Assembly: GCA_017163975.1 (NCBI GenBank)
Contig: JAFFSR010000346.1
Coordinates: 1,860,501-1,924,500 of the forward strand
From: Anastatus disparis
Taxonomy: Eukaryota > Arthropoda > Insecta > Hymenoptera > Eupelmidae
Reading direction: 5' to 3'
Length of the DNA: 64,000 nt
Shown here: positions 36,883 through 47,175 of the stretch, one piece after another
How positions within the stretch are numbered: position 1 is the first letter of the stretch
Layout of the letters: each line of letters starts with the position of its first letter
Position numbers and translations under genes: made by a program
The notes under the pieces: model-generated
Told to the model about the DNA's origin: nothing
Databases searched by the model: none
Seen by the model: only the letters and a program-made list of their open reading frames with translations

Positions 36883-37606
36883 GATAATCTAGATGATTTT
36901 TATTTAGTATTAACGAGTAACAGTAGTATGCGCTATTTTCCCGACAATACGACTACTTGTTTTACCACTTATTTATGTCGTGAAATTAGATTAATCGGTA
37001 ACTAGCAGGTCGGTCTAGCTGAAATACACGTACCCTGTACTATTATGCATATTCAAGAACCTTAAGCTTATTATACTTTCAAATTAGGAAGCGCTAAGCC
37101 CAAAGTTTCGAAAAAAAACGGGTTTTGTAATTTTCCTCACGGCGTATACAGTAGCATTAAATAACTTGCGGAAGAAATAAATAAAGTACACGAGGCGCGT
37201 GAACATCAGAAGCTTAAACCAACTAAGTTTCAGGAAGGTTATTACACCTTAAAAATGATTTGTATTTGCAAAGAGCCGCACTACACGACTTTCAACGAAA
37301 AAATTCGTCGAATTTTTGGTTTTGAAGATATTGTCCACAGAGAAACAGAAACTTTTGTCACTTCCAACTCAGGAACAAGTATAAATGTGGGCAATAGACC
37401 AGCTAGTTTAGCACGGGCCATACCCGATCAGCTTTACGTTTACACAGACATTATGCGAACCTAATGCAGTCAGTGATACGGGAACGGCACTTTAACGCAT
37501 TGTAGTCCTGGAAAATCCAAAGTACCAATTCAGATCAACCGTTGTCAAATAGTTTGCACCGATTCAATACATACCTCTACTACATTATACCTTTCGGTTA
37601 ATTGCG
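36883..37606 (+). pseudogene. Penton-type minor capsid protein (single jelly roll)
   Basis: The frame from 36883 has DDFYLVLTSNSSMRYFPDN and VGLAEIHVP, the conserved N-terminal signature of Polinton minor capsid proteins. Stops occur near 37003, 37062 and 37166. The long open part is 37255-37464. After a frameshift near 37460 the typical C-terminal pattern is seen (LRIVVLENPKYQF, IQYIPLLHYTFRLI). Such proteins form capsid vertices. It lies just downstream of the integrase, as in other arthropod Polintons. Confidence 0.75.
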
Positions 37607-37613
37607 TAGCGAT

Positions 37614-38147
37614 ATGAGTTATTATATTCATTACTACGACGAGCAGGCTGGTGATGGTGAAAGCGGTATTAAAAACGTTTACTCTGGTTCAACGTTTCAA
37701 AGAGGCTCTAGAATCGGTAGCTTTCTTGGAGGATGATTTAGAAAAATTGTGCCATATCTTGCCAGTGGGGCCAAAGCAGTAGGCAAAGAAGCCGTCCAAA
37801 CAGGCTTGAACGTACTAGTCGACGTGACGAATAAGAGAGCGAATTTTAAAGAGTCTCTCAATACGCGTGCAGAAGATATAAAAACTAGTAACGATTACGT
37901 ATCGTCACGTCTACACAGTTTACAGTGGTTCGATGGTGATGTTATTCTACGCAAATTACGGTATCATTTTTACAACATAGCGAGAAATGCTGTAAGAATT
38001 TACGTCAGAGGTGCTGAAAAGGCTAGATACATAGAATCTGTTATGGCACGTAACGTTATAAATATAGAGGATTACACTACCACAGGCTTTACCGACTTAC
38101 AAAGACAGTTCTCTTTTCAGAAAGTATGCTGCTTTCACGTCTGCTAA
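37614..38147 (+). pseudogene. Gly-rich Polinton protein (pX-like)
   Basis: ATG 37614 opens MSYYIHYYDEQAGDGESG, then YSGSTFQRGSRIGSFLGG, a TGA at 37734-37736, and FRKIVPYLASGAKAVGKEAV. This GSFLGG...GAKAVGKEA pattern is a recurring small Polinton/adintovirus ORF placed between minor capsid and protease; a structural or membrane-associated role is only suspected. After about codon 85 the sequence (YVSSRLHSLQWFDGDV onward) no longer resembles the family and may be a fusion with another remnant. Confidence 0.55.
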
Positions 38148-38149
38148 GA

Positions 38150-38414
38150 AAGCCTCTATAAAAGGGAGTATTGTGCCATGTAGAGATCACATCTATTGAG
38201 AGAGTGGCTTTATTTACTACTTCCTCAAGAAGCCCAACAAGATTTGTCTAAAAAAATTAGCGAAGTATTCTACGACTCTTTTCAAAAACTTGCCTACAAG
38301 AAAAATACTATTGTGAGATTTGGATCAACCGCTACTTTTACAGGGGTCGAAGAAGTAGACGTCGACGACGACGATGATAAGAATATGCAAGTAGTGATAA
38401 GGGTTGTAGTTTAA
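38150..38414 (+). pseudogene. Unrecognised ORF fragment with an Asp run
   Basis: Open from 38196 with EAQQDLSKKISEVFYDSFQK and ending near an acidic VDVDDDDDK stretch. It lies between the pX-like gene and the protease, where other Polintons may carry the major capsid gene, but it shows no capsid similarity that I recognise. Could be a decayed unrelated small gene. Confidence 0.3.
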
Positions 38415-38432
38415 CACAAGAAAATAATACAA

Positions 38433-38940
38433 ATGAATACCCATCAAATAAGAAGGGCCCTGGAAGCAGATCGAATTCCGAATGTAATGATAGTATCGGT
38501 CGCTGTAGTTGTGTAATACCGATGATCATACCGGTACGCATTGGGTGGTCGTGTATATCGATAAAAATGGATACAGAACGTATTTCGATAGTTACGGATT
38601 CCCACCCATGTCAAAATATCATCTTGAACGACTCAGAAGAAACTGTAAAATTTTTCGATGGAATACCAAGAAACTGCAAAGCATTGATTCAACGTGTTGT
38701 AGTTAATATACTATTATGTTTTTATATCATATGTGTCGCGGTGCTAGTTTACGCGAGTTTTATAGCTTCTTTTTAAATAACACGAAAAAAAACGATCGAA
38801 TAGCTGAAAATTTTTATAAAACAATTTTAAATGAAATTAAACATAGAAGATGTAAGCGGGCTAACACATTCGCCAGAGAACGTTCTCGAGGTACAGGCCT
38901 TTGTAATCAAACATGTACTTCTAGGTTAAGATACTCATAG
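38433..38940 (+). pseudogene. Adenovirus-type cysteine protease (capsid maturation)
   Basis: The frame from 38509 has the catalytic His in GTHWVV (codon 38539), the acidic residue in YFDSYGFPP (38581-38607), and the region around the catalytic Cys as STCC followed by AGT-TAA (38701-38706), where the family has Gly-Gln. Past that single stop the frame continues YTIMFLYHMCRGASL to 38940. The N-terminal segment from ATG 38433 (TNHQIRRAL-type start) is out of frame by one base, with the shift near 38500. The protein would process capsid precursors. It is inactive because of the stop next to the active Cys. Confidence 0.88.
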
Positions 38941-39431
38941 TAATATTTATAATTTTACTTAAAATATTGTAATCAAATGTGTGTGTTTTAGATTTAAGTT
39001 TAATCATTGTCAATTTCGGAATTTATATTTGAATAAATTTACTTTAGTGTGCATAAAGATATGTTTGTAATTATTTACTGCCCTCTATTATACCCCACCC
39101 ATCCTACCGATCCTACCTATTCGTAATAACATCTGATCCACCCTCTAAATGTTAATATATATATATCTATATATATATATATATATACATATATATACAT
39201 ATACATATATATTTGCCAGAGTACACCTGCTAGGCTAGCACATTATCTATCCTCAAAGTGACAGCTGTTTGTATATACTTTCCCCGCCCAAGTGCACCTG
39301 GTCTGTTATTACTATTCTATCATAAAAGTAGTTGACATCCCCTCTACATTCTGATTTGCTATATAAGAATGGGAATAAATGTTTTCTTAATTACAATAAG
39401 AGTTTAGCTTTGGACAGAGCAACACGTAAAA
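38941..39431 (+). promoter_or_regulatory. Intergenic spacer with TA repeats and a putative TATA box
   Basis: Contains TA/CATA microsatellites (39150-39212). A TATA-like CTATATAAG at about 39359-39367 lies roughly 70 bp upstream of ATG 39432, suitable for RNA polymerase II initiation of the next ORF. No other gene recognised. Confidence 0.4.
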
Positions 39432-40059
39432 ATGGCTCGATGTGAATTACGCGAGCCAGTAAAACCGGAGTTGCCCAACCTTTTATTATCTACCACCTAC
39501 GCGCTCAATAAGTCTAACTCGAAGAAAATTTGTGTTGGTCTTGAATACAGTGGTGGATACTATCACGAAGTTATTAAACTAGTTTCCTCGGGTGGCTCGC
39601 ACAAAAGTGTTGCTCTCGATCGCCGTAGCTATATTCTTATTCTTTTTATCAAGATTTCGGAAGACCAACTAAATTGTTCCTACCAATCATGATTTGAATT
39701 TCACTACATCGTACAGTACCAGATCTATCACCATCGATGAAAGACCTCAACCAAACGAGATACACGACCCCGAGGAAGAAGAAGAAACTCCCGGGCAGTC
39801 GCTTTGCAAAAAGAGAAAAACTTTCAATCATTCACCAGGTATAGTCATGCAACAGTCAACATTCGAAGGTCTTCGTCAACAAAGCCTCTTGATAGATCTC
39901 CTCAACGATCTGAGCGAGCATGTCGGTAAGGTCAATCGCACTACCGATCATATACTAGACTTTTTAAAAAATAAATTCGGACAAGAAGGACTGGATAACG
40001 CAAAAGTCTTCTTAGTCATCTTAATGACTATGAATCATTTAAACAATATTGTTCTATAA
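39432..40059 (+). pseudogene. Conserved Polinton ORF (KICVG...GG..Y family), one frameshift
   Basis: The first frame (39432-39692) reads MARCELREPVKPELPNLLLS and KKICVGLEYSGGYYHEVIKL, then ALDRRSYILIL. A one-base shift near 39690 leads into the second open part (to 40059). That part has a Glu run (DPEEEEETPGQ), a basic KKRKTF that could be a nuclear signal, and a Leu-rich helix (LLIDLLNDLSEHV). The first part resembles a small ORF seen in arthropod Polintons; its function is unknown to me. The second part would be the acidic and helical tail of the same protein. Confidence 0.55.
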
Positions 40060-40162
40060 TTAATAGTGAATTAGAAGGTTACGTAATCGAAAATATGGTA
40101 GATTATACGGATCATTATAAGAGTTTGTATTTAAAAATTGTTTTATCCGAAATTTAAGCATT

Positions 40163-40400
40163 TAGCTTACCTATGATTGCAAAAGATTTACGAGATATAA
40201 TGATTCCTGTATAAGAAAATGTGTGTTAATATCAATTAATTACTTTAATCATATAATTAACTTCGTTTTTTACTATATATAGTTAACCTACGATTGTAAA
40301 AGATTTGTCATATAAAATGATTCATGTATAAAAATGTGTGTTAATATTAATAAATAACTTTGATGCTATATTTGACTTCATTTCTTTCTATAAATATAAT
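40163..40400 (+). promoter_or_regulatory. Tandemly duplicated upstream region
   Basis: Two ~110-120 bp copies (about 40163-40275 and 40281-40395) share ACCTAYGATTGYAAAAGATT and AAAATGTGTGTTAATAT. Each ends near a TATA-like sequence (CTATATATAG near 40273, CTATAAATAT near 40388). The second lies about 60 bp before ATG 40452. A duplicated promoter is a reasonable reading but unproven. Confidence 0.45.
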
Positions 40401-40451
40401 CACCTTTTCAATTATCCATCATTTATATTATGACAACTGGTCGAAACAGAC

Positions 40452-40628
40452 ATGGGTCAATGCGCAGGTGAGATTGCATCATTACATTCTACAGACAATG
40501 GTATAAAGAGAGACCGATGCAAAGAATATTATAAGAAAGAAACGGAAAAATTAGAACGTTTTCAAAGATATGATAAAAAAAATAATACTCTTGAAAATAT
40601 TAATTTAAGTAATAACTTTATACGATAA
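40452..40628 (+). CDS. Small ORF with N-myristoylation-type start (MGQC)
   Basis: 58 codons, intact, beginning MGQCAGEIASLH. Gly at position 2 with small residues at 5-6 fits the N-myristoylation pattern, and Cys 4 could be palmitoylated. The rest is charged and helical-looking (KKETEKLERFQRYDKKNN) without hydrophobic segments, consistent with a small membrane-anchored protein. It follows the duplicated TATA-bearing region. It is short, and its family is unknown. A CAG|GTGAG at 40465-40472 could be a splice donor instead, which would change the product. Confidence 0.4.
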   Translation: MGQCAGEIASLHSTDNGIKRDRCKEYYKKETEKLERFQRYDKKNNTLENINLSNNFIR

Positions 40629-40682
40629 ATAATTTTTCACGCATAGTCTCTTATCATATTTGTCAAACATACAATTATTACG

Positions 40683-41468
40683 ATGGGTCAAAACAGCTCC
40701 ACCAACGAAAAAACACCTTTACTACTAGGTGACGGAAAGAAAAAGAAAGAAAATCAACCATCATCCAGCTGGAAACAATATTCTGAAAAATTTTCAACCA
40801 ATACTTATGTTACGGACTCTATATCCTATAAAATGAATAAGAATTAATATCAGCAATATACAAAGAATGCGACGAATACACGTTCCAACAAGTAAAGACA
40901 GAAAACGCTGACCGTCATACTAACAAGTTATAACCTGCCTGGAAACAACGAAAAGCGTCGAGCACCATAGAAAAAGAGCTGACCACCCAGCAACAGGTTA
41001 AGACCAGAACGAAAAGTCACTGACGGACTGATCAGCAAATTCCAATCAATAACGAATATTCTAGAAGGATAGGCACGTGGAAACAACGAATTTGGCGAGT
41101 ATAAATACAGCCGGACATCCCACGAGGAGGCAGTCAGTAGACCATCAATAGAGAGATGTAGAGAGAGTAAGCAACCAACCTTTAGCCACGAACGACGGGA
41201 GTACGCCCGTTTGGAGCAAGCAGCAAGGAACGTATTAGGCGACGAATTAATAATAGGACATATCTCTCTCGACGAAAGTATTAATAAACTTATATTCATA
41301 TTATAACTACTGAGTATTTATTTAATTCTTCACGCAAACTGACTGCTTGGGTTTACCAAGATTAGTCGTGATACAAAAGTTACCCGCCATCTTATAATTA
41401 AATATACATATACGTAAAAACGTAACACTTACTCTATTCCTGAAAGAAAAGGATATAAAAAATTTTAA
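40683..41468 (+). pseudogene. Second MGQ-start small ORF, interrupted by a solo LTR
   Basis: ATG 40683 opens MGQNSSTNEKTPLLLGDG. Gly 2 with Ser 5/6 fits N-myristoylation, and EKTPLL matches the acidic dileucine sorting pattern [DE]xxxL[LI]. A Lys-rich run (KKKKE) follows. At 40808 the frame enters a solo LTR and meets a stop at 40845-40847. With one TTAC-type target copy removed, the same frame resumes right of the LTR at 41428 and reaches a stop at 41466-41468. The original product was about 55 residues. It parallels the MGQC ORF just upstream, so the two may be diverged tandem paralogues. Confidence 0.5.
40808..41427 (+). mobile_element. Solo LTR, 620 bp
   Basis: Ends are inverted TGTTACG (40808) and CGTAACA (41427), flanked by identical CTTA (40804-40807 and 41428-41431). 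TATAAATA at 41100-41107 and AATAAA at 41283-41288 give a plausible plus-strand promoter and polyadenylation signal. No internal region or second LTR is present, so it is the product of LTR-LTR recombination. A 4-bp target duplication suggests, without proving, Gypsy-type. Not the same family as the LTRs at 21560/25437. Confidence 0.85.
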
Positions 41469-41496
41469 ATTAAAAAATATTCATATATTCACATAC

Positions 41497-41512
41497 GGTC
41501 CTTTTCAGGACC
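41497..41512 (+). promoter_or_regulatory. Histone-type mRNA 3' stem-loop
   Basis: GGTCCTTTTCAGGACC: a perfect 6-bp stem and a TTTC loop, the consensus of the replication-dependent histone mRNA stem-loop bound by SLBP, with A/C-rich flanks (ACATAC, AACACA). It starts 28 nt after the stop codon of the interrupted MGQN ORF, the distance usual in histone genes. No histone coding sequence is near. A clear downstream purine element for U7 was not identified. Confidence 0.65.
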
Positions 41513-41589
41513 AACACATATTTTAATCGTAGGAAATAATTAATAGATAAAATTAATAAATAAAATTGAAAAAATAAAATTAATAAATA

Positions 41590-41800
41590 AAATAGTACCC
41601 CATAACACCCTGGACTGGGGGAAGGGGAAATGTCATGTTATACCACCTCATGTACGCTATAACAGCCCTCAGACATGGAGAGGAGGGAAAAATGATGTCT
41701 CGCTATACCTGCCCATGTACGCTATAACAGCCCCCAGACAGGGGAGGGGAGGGAGACAGGGTGAGGGGAGGGGGATGTCTCGCTATACATGCCTATATAT
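41590..41800. repeat. ~62-bp G-rich tandem units
   Basis: Two to three units with ATGTACGCTATAACAGCCC and CTCGCTATAC, separated by GGGGAGGGGAGG-like tracts. Related inversely to 14990-15185. Between the stem-loop and this block is AT-rich sequence only. Confidence 0.7.
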
Positions 41801-41814
41801 TACTAACAATGGCT

Positions 41815-42000
41815 ATTTTATCTTAAAATTAAACTACTAAATCCCTCACTGTAACTTACAAACGACTAAGGCTAGCAACTCCGTTCTGTTTGCATAATTT
41901 GTCGCTTTAAGATAAAATTATTTGTGAGTCCAAAAACTGAACCAGACCCAAATATAGTCTTTGGATCTAAGTAAATACAACGCAATAAAAAAATGATTTT
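41815..42000 (+). repeat. Dispersed repeat, copy 2
   Basis: Same-orientation relative of 14650-14880 (shared TTTGCATAATTTGTCGCTTT-like and AGACCCAAATAT sequence). Class unknown. Confidence 0.65.
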
Positions 42001-42199
42001 ACAGAGGCTATTAGAAATTTATCGCCCAAAAAACATTTAAATTCAAGCGCATAGAAAATGTTTTTATGCAAGTTTTTTGAGTTTAAATGCATTTAGGAAT
42101 CATTCGCTTTTGGTATTTAAAAACTATCAAGACTTTAGTTCAATAAAAAGCTGTTTATGAAGTGCAATAAAAAGCTGTTCATGACTACTGAGGCTTTAA

Positions 42200-42349
42200 C
42201 CTTTAGGGGACGGGAAAGCCACTATAGTGGCTCGGCCATGGATAGTCGCTTTACATATGAGTATTTCTCAATATTAGAGACACATATTATGTGTTTTTTA
42301 TAGAAAATACTGAAAAATTGAAAAATCAAAATTCCCCGTCCTCTAAAAG
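42200..42349. mobile_element. 150-bp TTAA MITE, family H
   Basis: TTAA at 42196-42199 and 42350-42353. Ends CCTTTAGGGGACGGGAA and, inward from the right, CTTTTAGAGGACGGGGAA. An internal palindrome GCCACTATAGTGGC lies at 42216-42229. The TTAA-C(C)TTT ends suggest piggyBac-type mobilisation (inference). Confidence 0.85.
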
Positions 42350-42384
42350 TTAAGAAGCACTCTAAATATTTTTTCATATAACTC

Positions 42385-43182
42385 ATATGGAAATAATTTC
42401 TGTGAATAACTGTAAATAATAGTAAATAATTGTAAATAACTGTTGAAAAGTGTTGAAATTGAGACATAAATAATAGTTATTCACAGTTATTGACTGTTAT
42501 TTACTATTAATTACTATTATTTACAGTTATTAACAGTTATTTACAGTTATTTACAATTATTTACAGTTTTTTTATAGTTATTTACAATTATTTATAATTA
42601 TTTATTGTTATTTACATTTTCAAAAATTTTTTTAATTAGTGAATAATTTAAATTTATTATTAATTATTTACAATTATTTATAGTTATTCACAATTATTTA
42701 CAGTTTTTTACAGTTATTTACAGTTATTTCTAATTATTTGCAATTATTTACAATTTTTCATAGTTTTTTACAGTTATTTACAGCTATTAACATTTTCGAA
42801 AATTTTCGCATACATATAAAAAAATTGAATAAATTTGTGAAAATTTTCGAAAATGTAAATAACTGTAAATAACTGTAATTAACTATAATTAACTGTAAAA
42901 AGCTGTAAAAAAAATATAAATAATCGTAAATAAATGTGAATAATTGTAAAAAAAATAAATAAATGTAAATAACTGTAACTTAATATAAATAACTGTGACT
43001 TAATATAAATAACTGTAAATAAGTGTAAATAACAGTAAATAATTGTAAATAACTGTAAATAACTGTTATTTATGTCTCAATTTCAACATTTTTTAACACT
43101 TATTTACAGTTATTTACAGTTATTTACATTTATTTACAGTTATTAACACTTATTTACAATTGTTCCCAGAAATATTTTTCAT
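42385..43182. repeat. Foldback of GTAAATAAC units
   Basis: Many copies of an 11-bp unit (TGTAAATAACT and its complement AGTTATTTACA) occur in opposed orientation. A longer pair, GTTGAAATTGAGACATAAAT at 42453-42472 and its complement near 43074, shows the two halves are inverted copies. The outer arms CATATGGAAATAATTTC and its partner near 43175 close the structure. No terminal target duplication was seen. Confidence 0.75.
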
Positions 43183-43294
43183 ATAGGAATCTTTTTAATT
43201 TAGATGCGTCTGGGAATTTATTGAATATAAAATTTAAAACAACTTGAGACTTCGAATGCGATAAAAGATGATTCTTATCCTACAGAGGCTTTAA

Positions 43295-43675
43295 GACCAT
43301 GCCGGAGTAGAATCTGATACCGACCGAGTAACAATTGAGTTTTTTATTATTTACTCAAGTATTAAACGGTGTATCTTCAAATTAAAGGTTGAGCGCAATA
43401 GATATTATAATGAACATCTACGTACAAGAAAAAAAAATTCTACCGCTTTGTTTTTGAGAAAAGTAAGGAATGCCGAAGTAAAAGTTTATGTTTATAATAT
43501 TTTCTTATTCGTTACTTTTCTCAAAAACAAAGCGGTAGATTTTTTTTCCTTGTGCATACATATTTGTAATAATAATATCTATTGCGCTTAACCTTTAATT
43601 TGCAGATGCATCGATTAATACTTGAGTAAATAACAAAAATCTCAATTAGACAAGGATAGCAAGTTCGGCCTGCTC
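43295..43675. mobile_element. TTAA MITE, family B
   Basis: TTAA at 43291-43294 and 43676-43679. The left end is degraded (GACCATGCCGGAGTAG). Same orientation and palindromic interior as 32702-33085, inserted in the 165-bp satellite. Confidence 0.9.
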
Positions 43676-44600
43676 TTAAGGATTTTGTCGCTCTGAAAAT
43701 TCATAGATTTTAGTACTCCAACATAATTTTCATGCAAATTATTATATTTATCATGCTTCTAGAAATTTGTCGCTCTTGAGATGTTTAACCATCAAGACTT
43801 CAAACGCAATAACAAAATGTTTCTGATCCTACAAAAACTATTAGGAATTTTTCATTCCGAAAACGTTTCAATTAAGACGCATAAAATGTTTTAATGCAAA
43901 ATTTTTAGATTTAAATGCATTTGAGAATCAATCGCTCTTGATATTTGAAACTATTTAGACATTGAGTGCAATGAAAAGATGTTTCTGATCTTACAGAGGC
44001 TTTGAGGATTTCGTCGCTCTAGTAATCCGTAAATCTGAGTACTCTAAATATTTTTTTCTGAAAGTTTTTGAATTTATATGAGTCTGAGAATGCGTCGCTC
44101 ATAATATTTGAAATCATTGAGACTTCAAACGCAATAAAAAGATATTTCTTAACCAACAAAAATTCAAAGATTTTGACGCTCCTAAAGTTCAGAATTTTCG
44201 AGGTGACAAAATCCTTAAAGCCATTGTAGGATCAGAATAATCTTGTTATTGCGCCTCATCGGTTTAAAATATGATGAACGACAAATTCCCAGACACATCT
44301 AAGTTTTAATACTGGCATGAAAACATATTGAAAGTTCTTAAATTCAAGGATTATTAGAGCGACAAAATCCTCAAAGCCTTTATAAGATCAAAAACATCTT
44401 TTTATTACGCTCAAAGTCCTAATGGTTACAAATCTCGAGAGCGACAAATTTTAAGATGCATCACAATGTACTAAGGTTCATGAATTTTCAGGGTGACCAA
44501 ATCCTTAAAGCTTTTGCAGGATCAGAATCATCTTTTTATTGCGTTTAAAGTCTTAAATGTTTCAAATATCATGAGCGACGAATTTCCAGACACATCTTAA

Positions 44601-44999
44601 CGGGATGTCGGAGTTGTTAGAATCGATTTTTGCTTTTTTTATCCGATTGATATATCTTTAAATTGACTATTTAAACAAATAAAATGATTTGTCCGTGCTA
44701 AAGCTACATTAATTCAATCATTTTTGTTAAAAAAAAAATCACTTAAACTTGTTAATTTTTCATGAACTCTGAATGAAAATTAGATATCAAGCTCGATAAA
44801 CCTAACCTCAAAATACTATACATTGAAAGTTTGTTCATAACTTTTTATGTGTAATATTTTAATAAATTTCATGAGTTGTCTGCACTCTGGATTAATCTTA
44901 TTAATTTTCTTTCTGTAGTGAAAGAATATGATTTGACGCACCGTTTACTCATGAACTTTGAATAAAAATATTATTAGGAAAGATAACTACGATATCCTC
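44601..44999. mobile_element. TTAA MITE, family D
   Basis: TTAA at 44597-44600 and 45000-45003. The left end is CGGGATGTCGGAGTTGTT and the right end, inward, GAGGATATCGTAGTTATC, so the terminal repeats are imperfect. The interior has ATGACTTGTCCG-like and CAATCATTTTTGTTAAAA sequence shared with 46371-47175 and 62752-63151. Confidence 0.88.
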
Positions 45000-45003
45000 T
45001 TAA

Positions 45004-45145
45004 GAGCATGACAAAGCTGCCCGCCTTCTAATAATATTTTCAATCCTAACTTATGAATAAACGATGCGTTTAATCTAGTTTTTTTGCTACAAAGAAAAAA
45101 TTTGTAAAATTAAACTCTAGTGCGGAAAACTCAAAAAATCTATCA
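45004..45145. mobile_element. Truncated family D MITE, inverted
   Basis: Begins right at the TTAA 45000-45003 with GAGCATGACAAAGCTGCC and matches the complement of the end of the 46559-46961 copy (AAGGCGGACAGCTTCGTCATG). Only about 140 bp remain. Confidence 0.75.
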
Positions 45146-45159
45146 AAATACACTCAATT

Positions 45160-45382
45160 CTTACTATTACGAGCAACTCGAGAATAATTTCTCTCGCTAT
45201 TACGAGCGTGAGAGGGGCCCCCGCCACTGAATGCTACTGAATTCAGGTACAAGATAGATTGGGCAGAAGGGGTAGAAGAGGAGGTATTTCCCTAAAAATA
45301 TACAGAGTAGTGGGGGAAGAAGGGAAGGAATTTTGCTCGCTACACCGAGACAAAAATGCTCGTTATATCGAACGCCCGTTAT
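45160..45382. other. Satellite-interrupting GC-richer stretch, nothing recognised
   Basis: Contains GAGAGGGGCCCCCGCC and purine-rich GGGGAAGAAGGGAAGG. No gene or repeat match was seen within the window. Confidence 0.4.
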
Positions 45383-45595
45383 GGCTTTGTTTTCAAGACA
45401 ACCTTGAGAAAGCAAATAGTTTACCCTAACCTCTATGTTTGAAGTTTTTCAAGGTTTTCTTAAAAACGAAGCGATAAAATTAATTCTTTTTCATCAAAGA
45501 AAACTTTGATTTTTCTGATACGAGATGCGGCTTTCTTTTAATTTTTTACTAAAAATTAATTCTTTGATTAGAAAAGGACGGAGATACGTGACCTC
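45383..45595. mobile_element. Family A MITE, left part missing
   Basis: Retains the centre and right arm ending GGAGATACGTGACCTC before TTAA 45596-45599. The left arm stops abruptly at GGCTTTGTTTTCAAGACAAC, so about 170 bp are lost relative to 18085-18461. Confidence 0.85.
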
Positions 45596-46370
45596 TTAAT
45601 AGTTTTAAATATCAAGAGCAACTATTCCGCAAAGACAATAAAATTTAAAAAACTTGCACAAAAACATTTTCTATGCGCATGGATTTGAAGGATTCTGAAA
45701 CGATAAATTCCTAATAGCCTCTGTATGATCAAAAACATTTTTTTATTGGGTTTGAAGTCATGATGGTTAGGAATGTTAAAAGCGACAAATTTCCAGATGA
45801 ATTGCAATTATAAAACTTTGCTTAAAAATCATTTGAAAATGCTAAGATCTATTAATTTTCGGAGCAACAAAATCCTTAAAGTATTTGTAGGATCAGAATC
45901 ATCTCTTTATTGCGTTTAAAGCCTCAAAGATTTCAAATATTATGAGCGAGAACTTCCAAGACAGATCTAAATTTAAAAACTTACATAAAAAAATATTTAG
46001 AATGCTAAGATTCAACGGTTACTAGAGCGACAAAATATTTAAAGCCTCAGTGATATCATGAACATATTTTTATATCACTCAAAGTTTTAATAGTTTTAAA
46101 TATCAAGAACAAATAATTCTCCAATGCATTTAAATTTTAAAATTTGTATAAAAACATTTTTTAGGCGCTTGGATTTAGTGGTTTTTGGAGCCAAAAGTCA
46201 GAAATAGCTTTTGTAGAATCAGAAACATCTGTTTATTGCGTTAAAAGTCTTCATGATTACAAATCTTAAGAGCGACAAATTTCCAGATGTATTACAATGA
46301 TAAAAATTCGCATGAAACTCATTTTGAAGTGCTAAAATCTCTAAATTTTCGGATTGACAGAATGTTTAAT

Positions 46371-47175
46371 GGGGTGTCGGAGTTGTTGGAAACGATTTTT
46401 ACTTTGGCTTAATTTATTAATATTTATTTAAATTCATTATTTAAACAAATAGGAATTGTCCGCGCAAAAGCTAAGTTGGTACCATAATTTTTGTTAAAAT
46501 AAAAATTCAGTTCAGCTTGTTATTTTTTTATGAACTTTAAATGAAAATTAGATATTAACGGCATGTCGGAGCTGCAGCAATCGAGTTTTGCTTTTTTTAT
46601 TTTATCAATATCTTTTTAAATTCTTAAATTAAACAAATATAATGACTTGTCCGCACTAAAGCTATATTTATACAATAATTTTTGTTAAAATAAAAAATCA
46701 TTTGGACTTGTTATTTTTTTATGAGCTTGGATTGGAAATTAGATATCAAACTCGACAAACCTAACCTTAAAATACGACATATTGAAAGTTTTTATTATAA
46801 CTTTGTATGTATAATATTTTGGTGGATTTCTTGAGTTGTCCGCACTAGAGTTTAATCTTACAAATTTTTTCTTTGTAGCAAAGAAACTCGATTAAACGCA
46901 TTGTTTATTCATAAGTTAAGATTGGAAATATTATTAGAAGGCGGACAGCTTCGTCATGCTCTTAAGCTCGATAAACCTAACCTCAAAATATTATACATTG
47001 AAAGTTTGCTTATAACTTTTTATTTATAGTGTTTTAGTGAATTCCTTGACTTGTCCGCACTCAAGATTAGTCTTACGGATTTTCTTACTGTAGTGAAAAA
47101 ACTTGATTTAACGCACCGTTTATTCATACACTTTGAATGAAAATATTATTAAGAAAGAGAGAACTCCGATATGCC
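46371..47175. mobile_element. Family D MITE split by another family D MITE
   Basis: The outer copy starts TGGGGTGTCGGAGTTGTTGG and ends AGAGAACTCCGATATGCCG. Its sequence stops at GATATTAA (46558) and resumes at GCTCGATAAACC (46966), exactly as an uninterrupted copy reads (GATATCAAGCTCGATAAACC at 44783-44802). The gap is filled by the inner element. Confidence 0.85.
46559..46961. mobile_element. Inner family D MITE
   Basis: TTAA at 46555-46558 and 46962-46965. Ends CGGCATGTCGGAGCTGC and, inward, GAGCATGACGAAGCTGTC. Diverged from the outer copy, hence a distinct subfamily. Confidence 0.88.

Noticed and set aside
45200..45415. 71-codon minus-strand frame
   Set aside because: It spans a G/C-rich stretch and a truncated MITE, with no protein similarity recognised.
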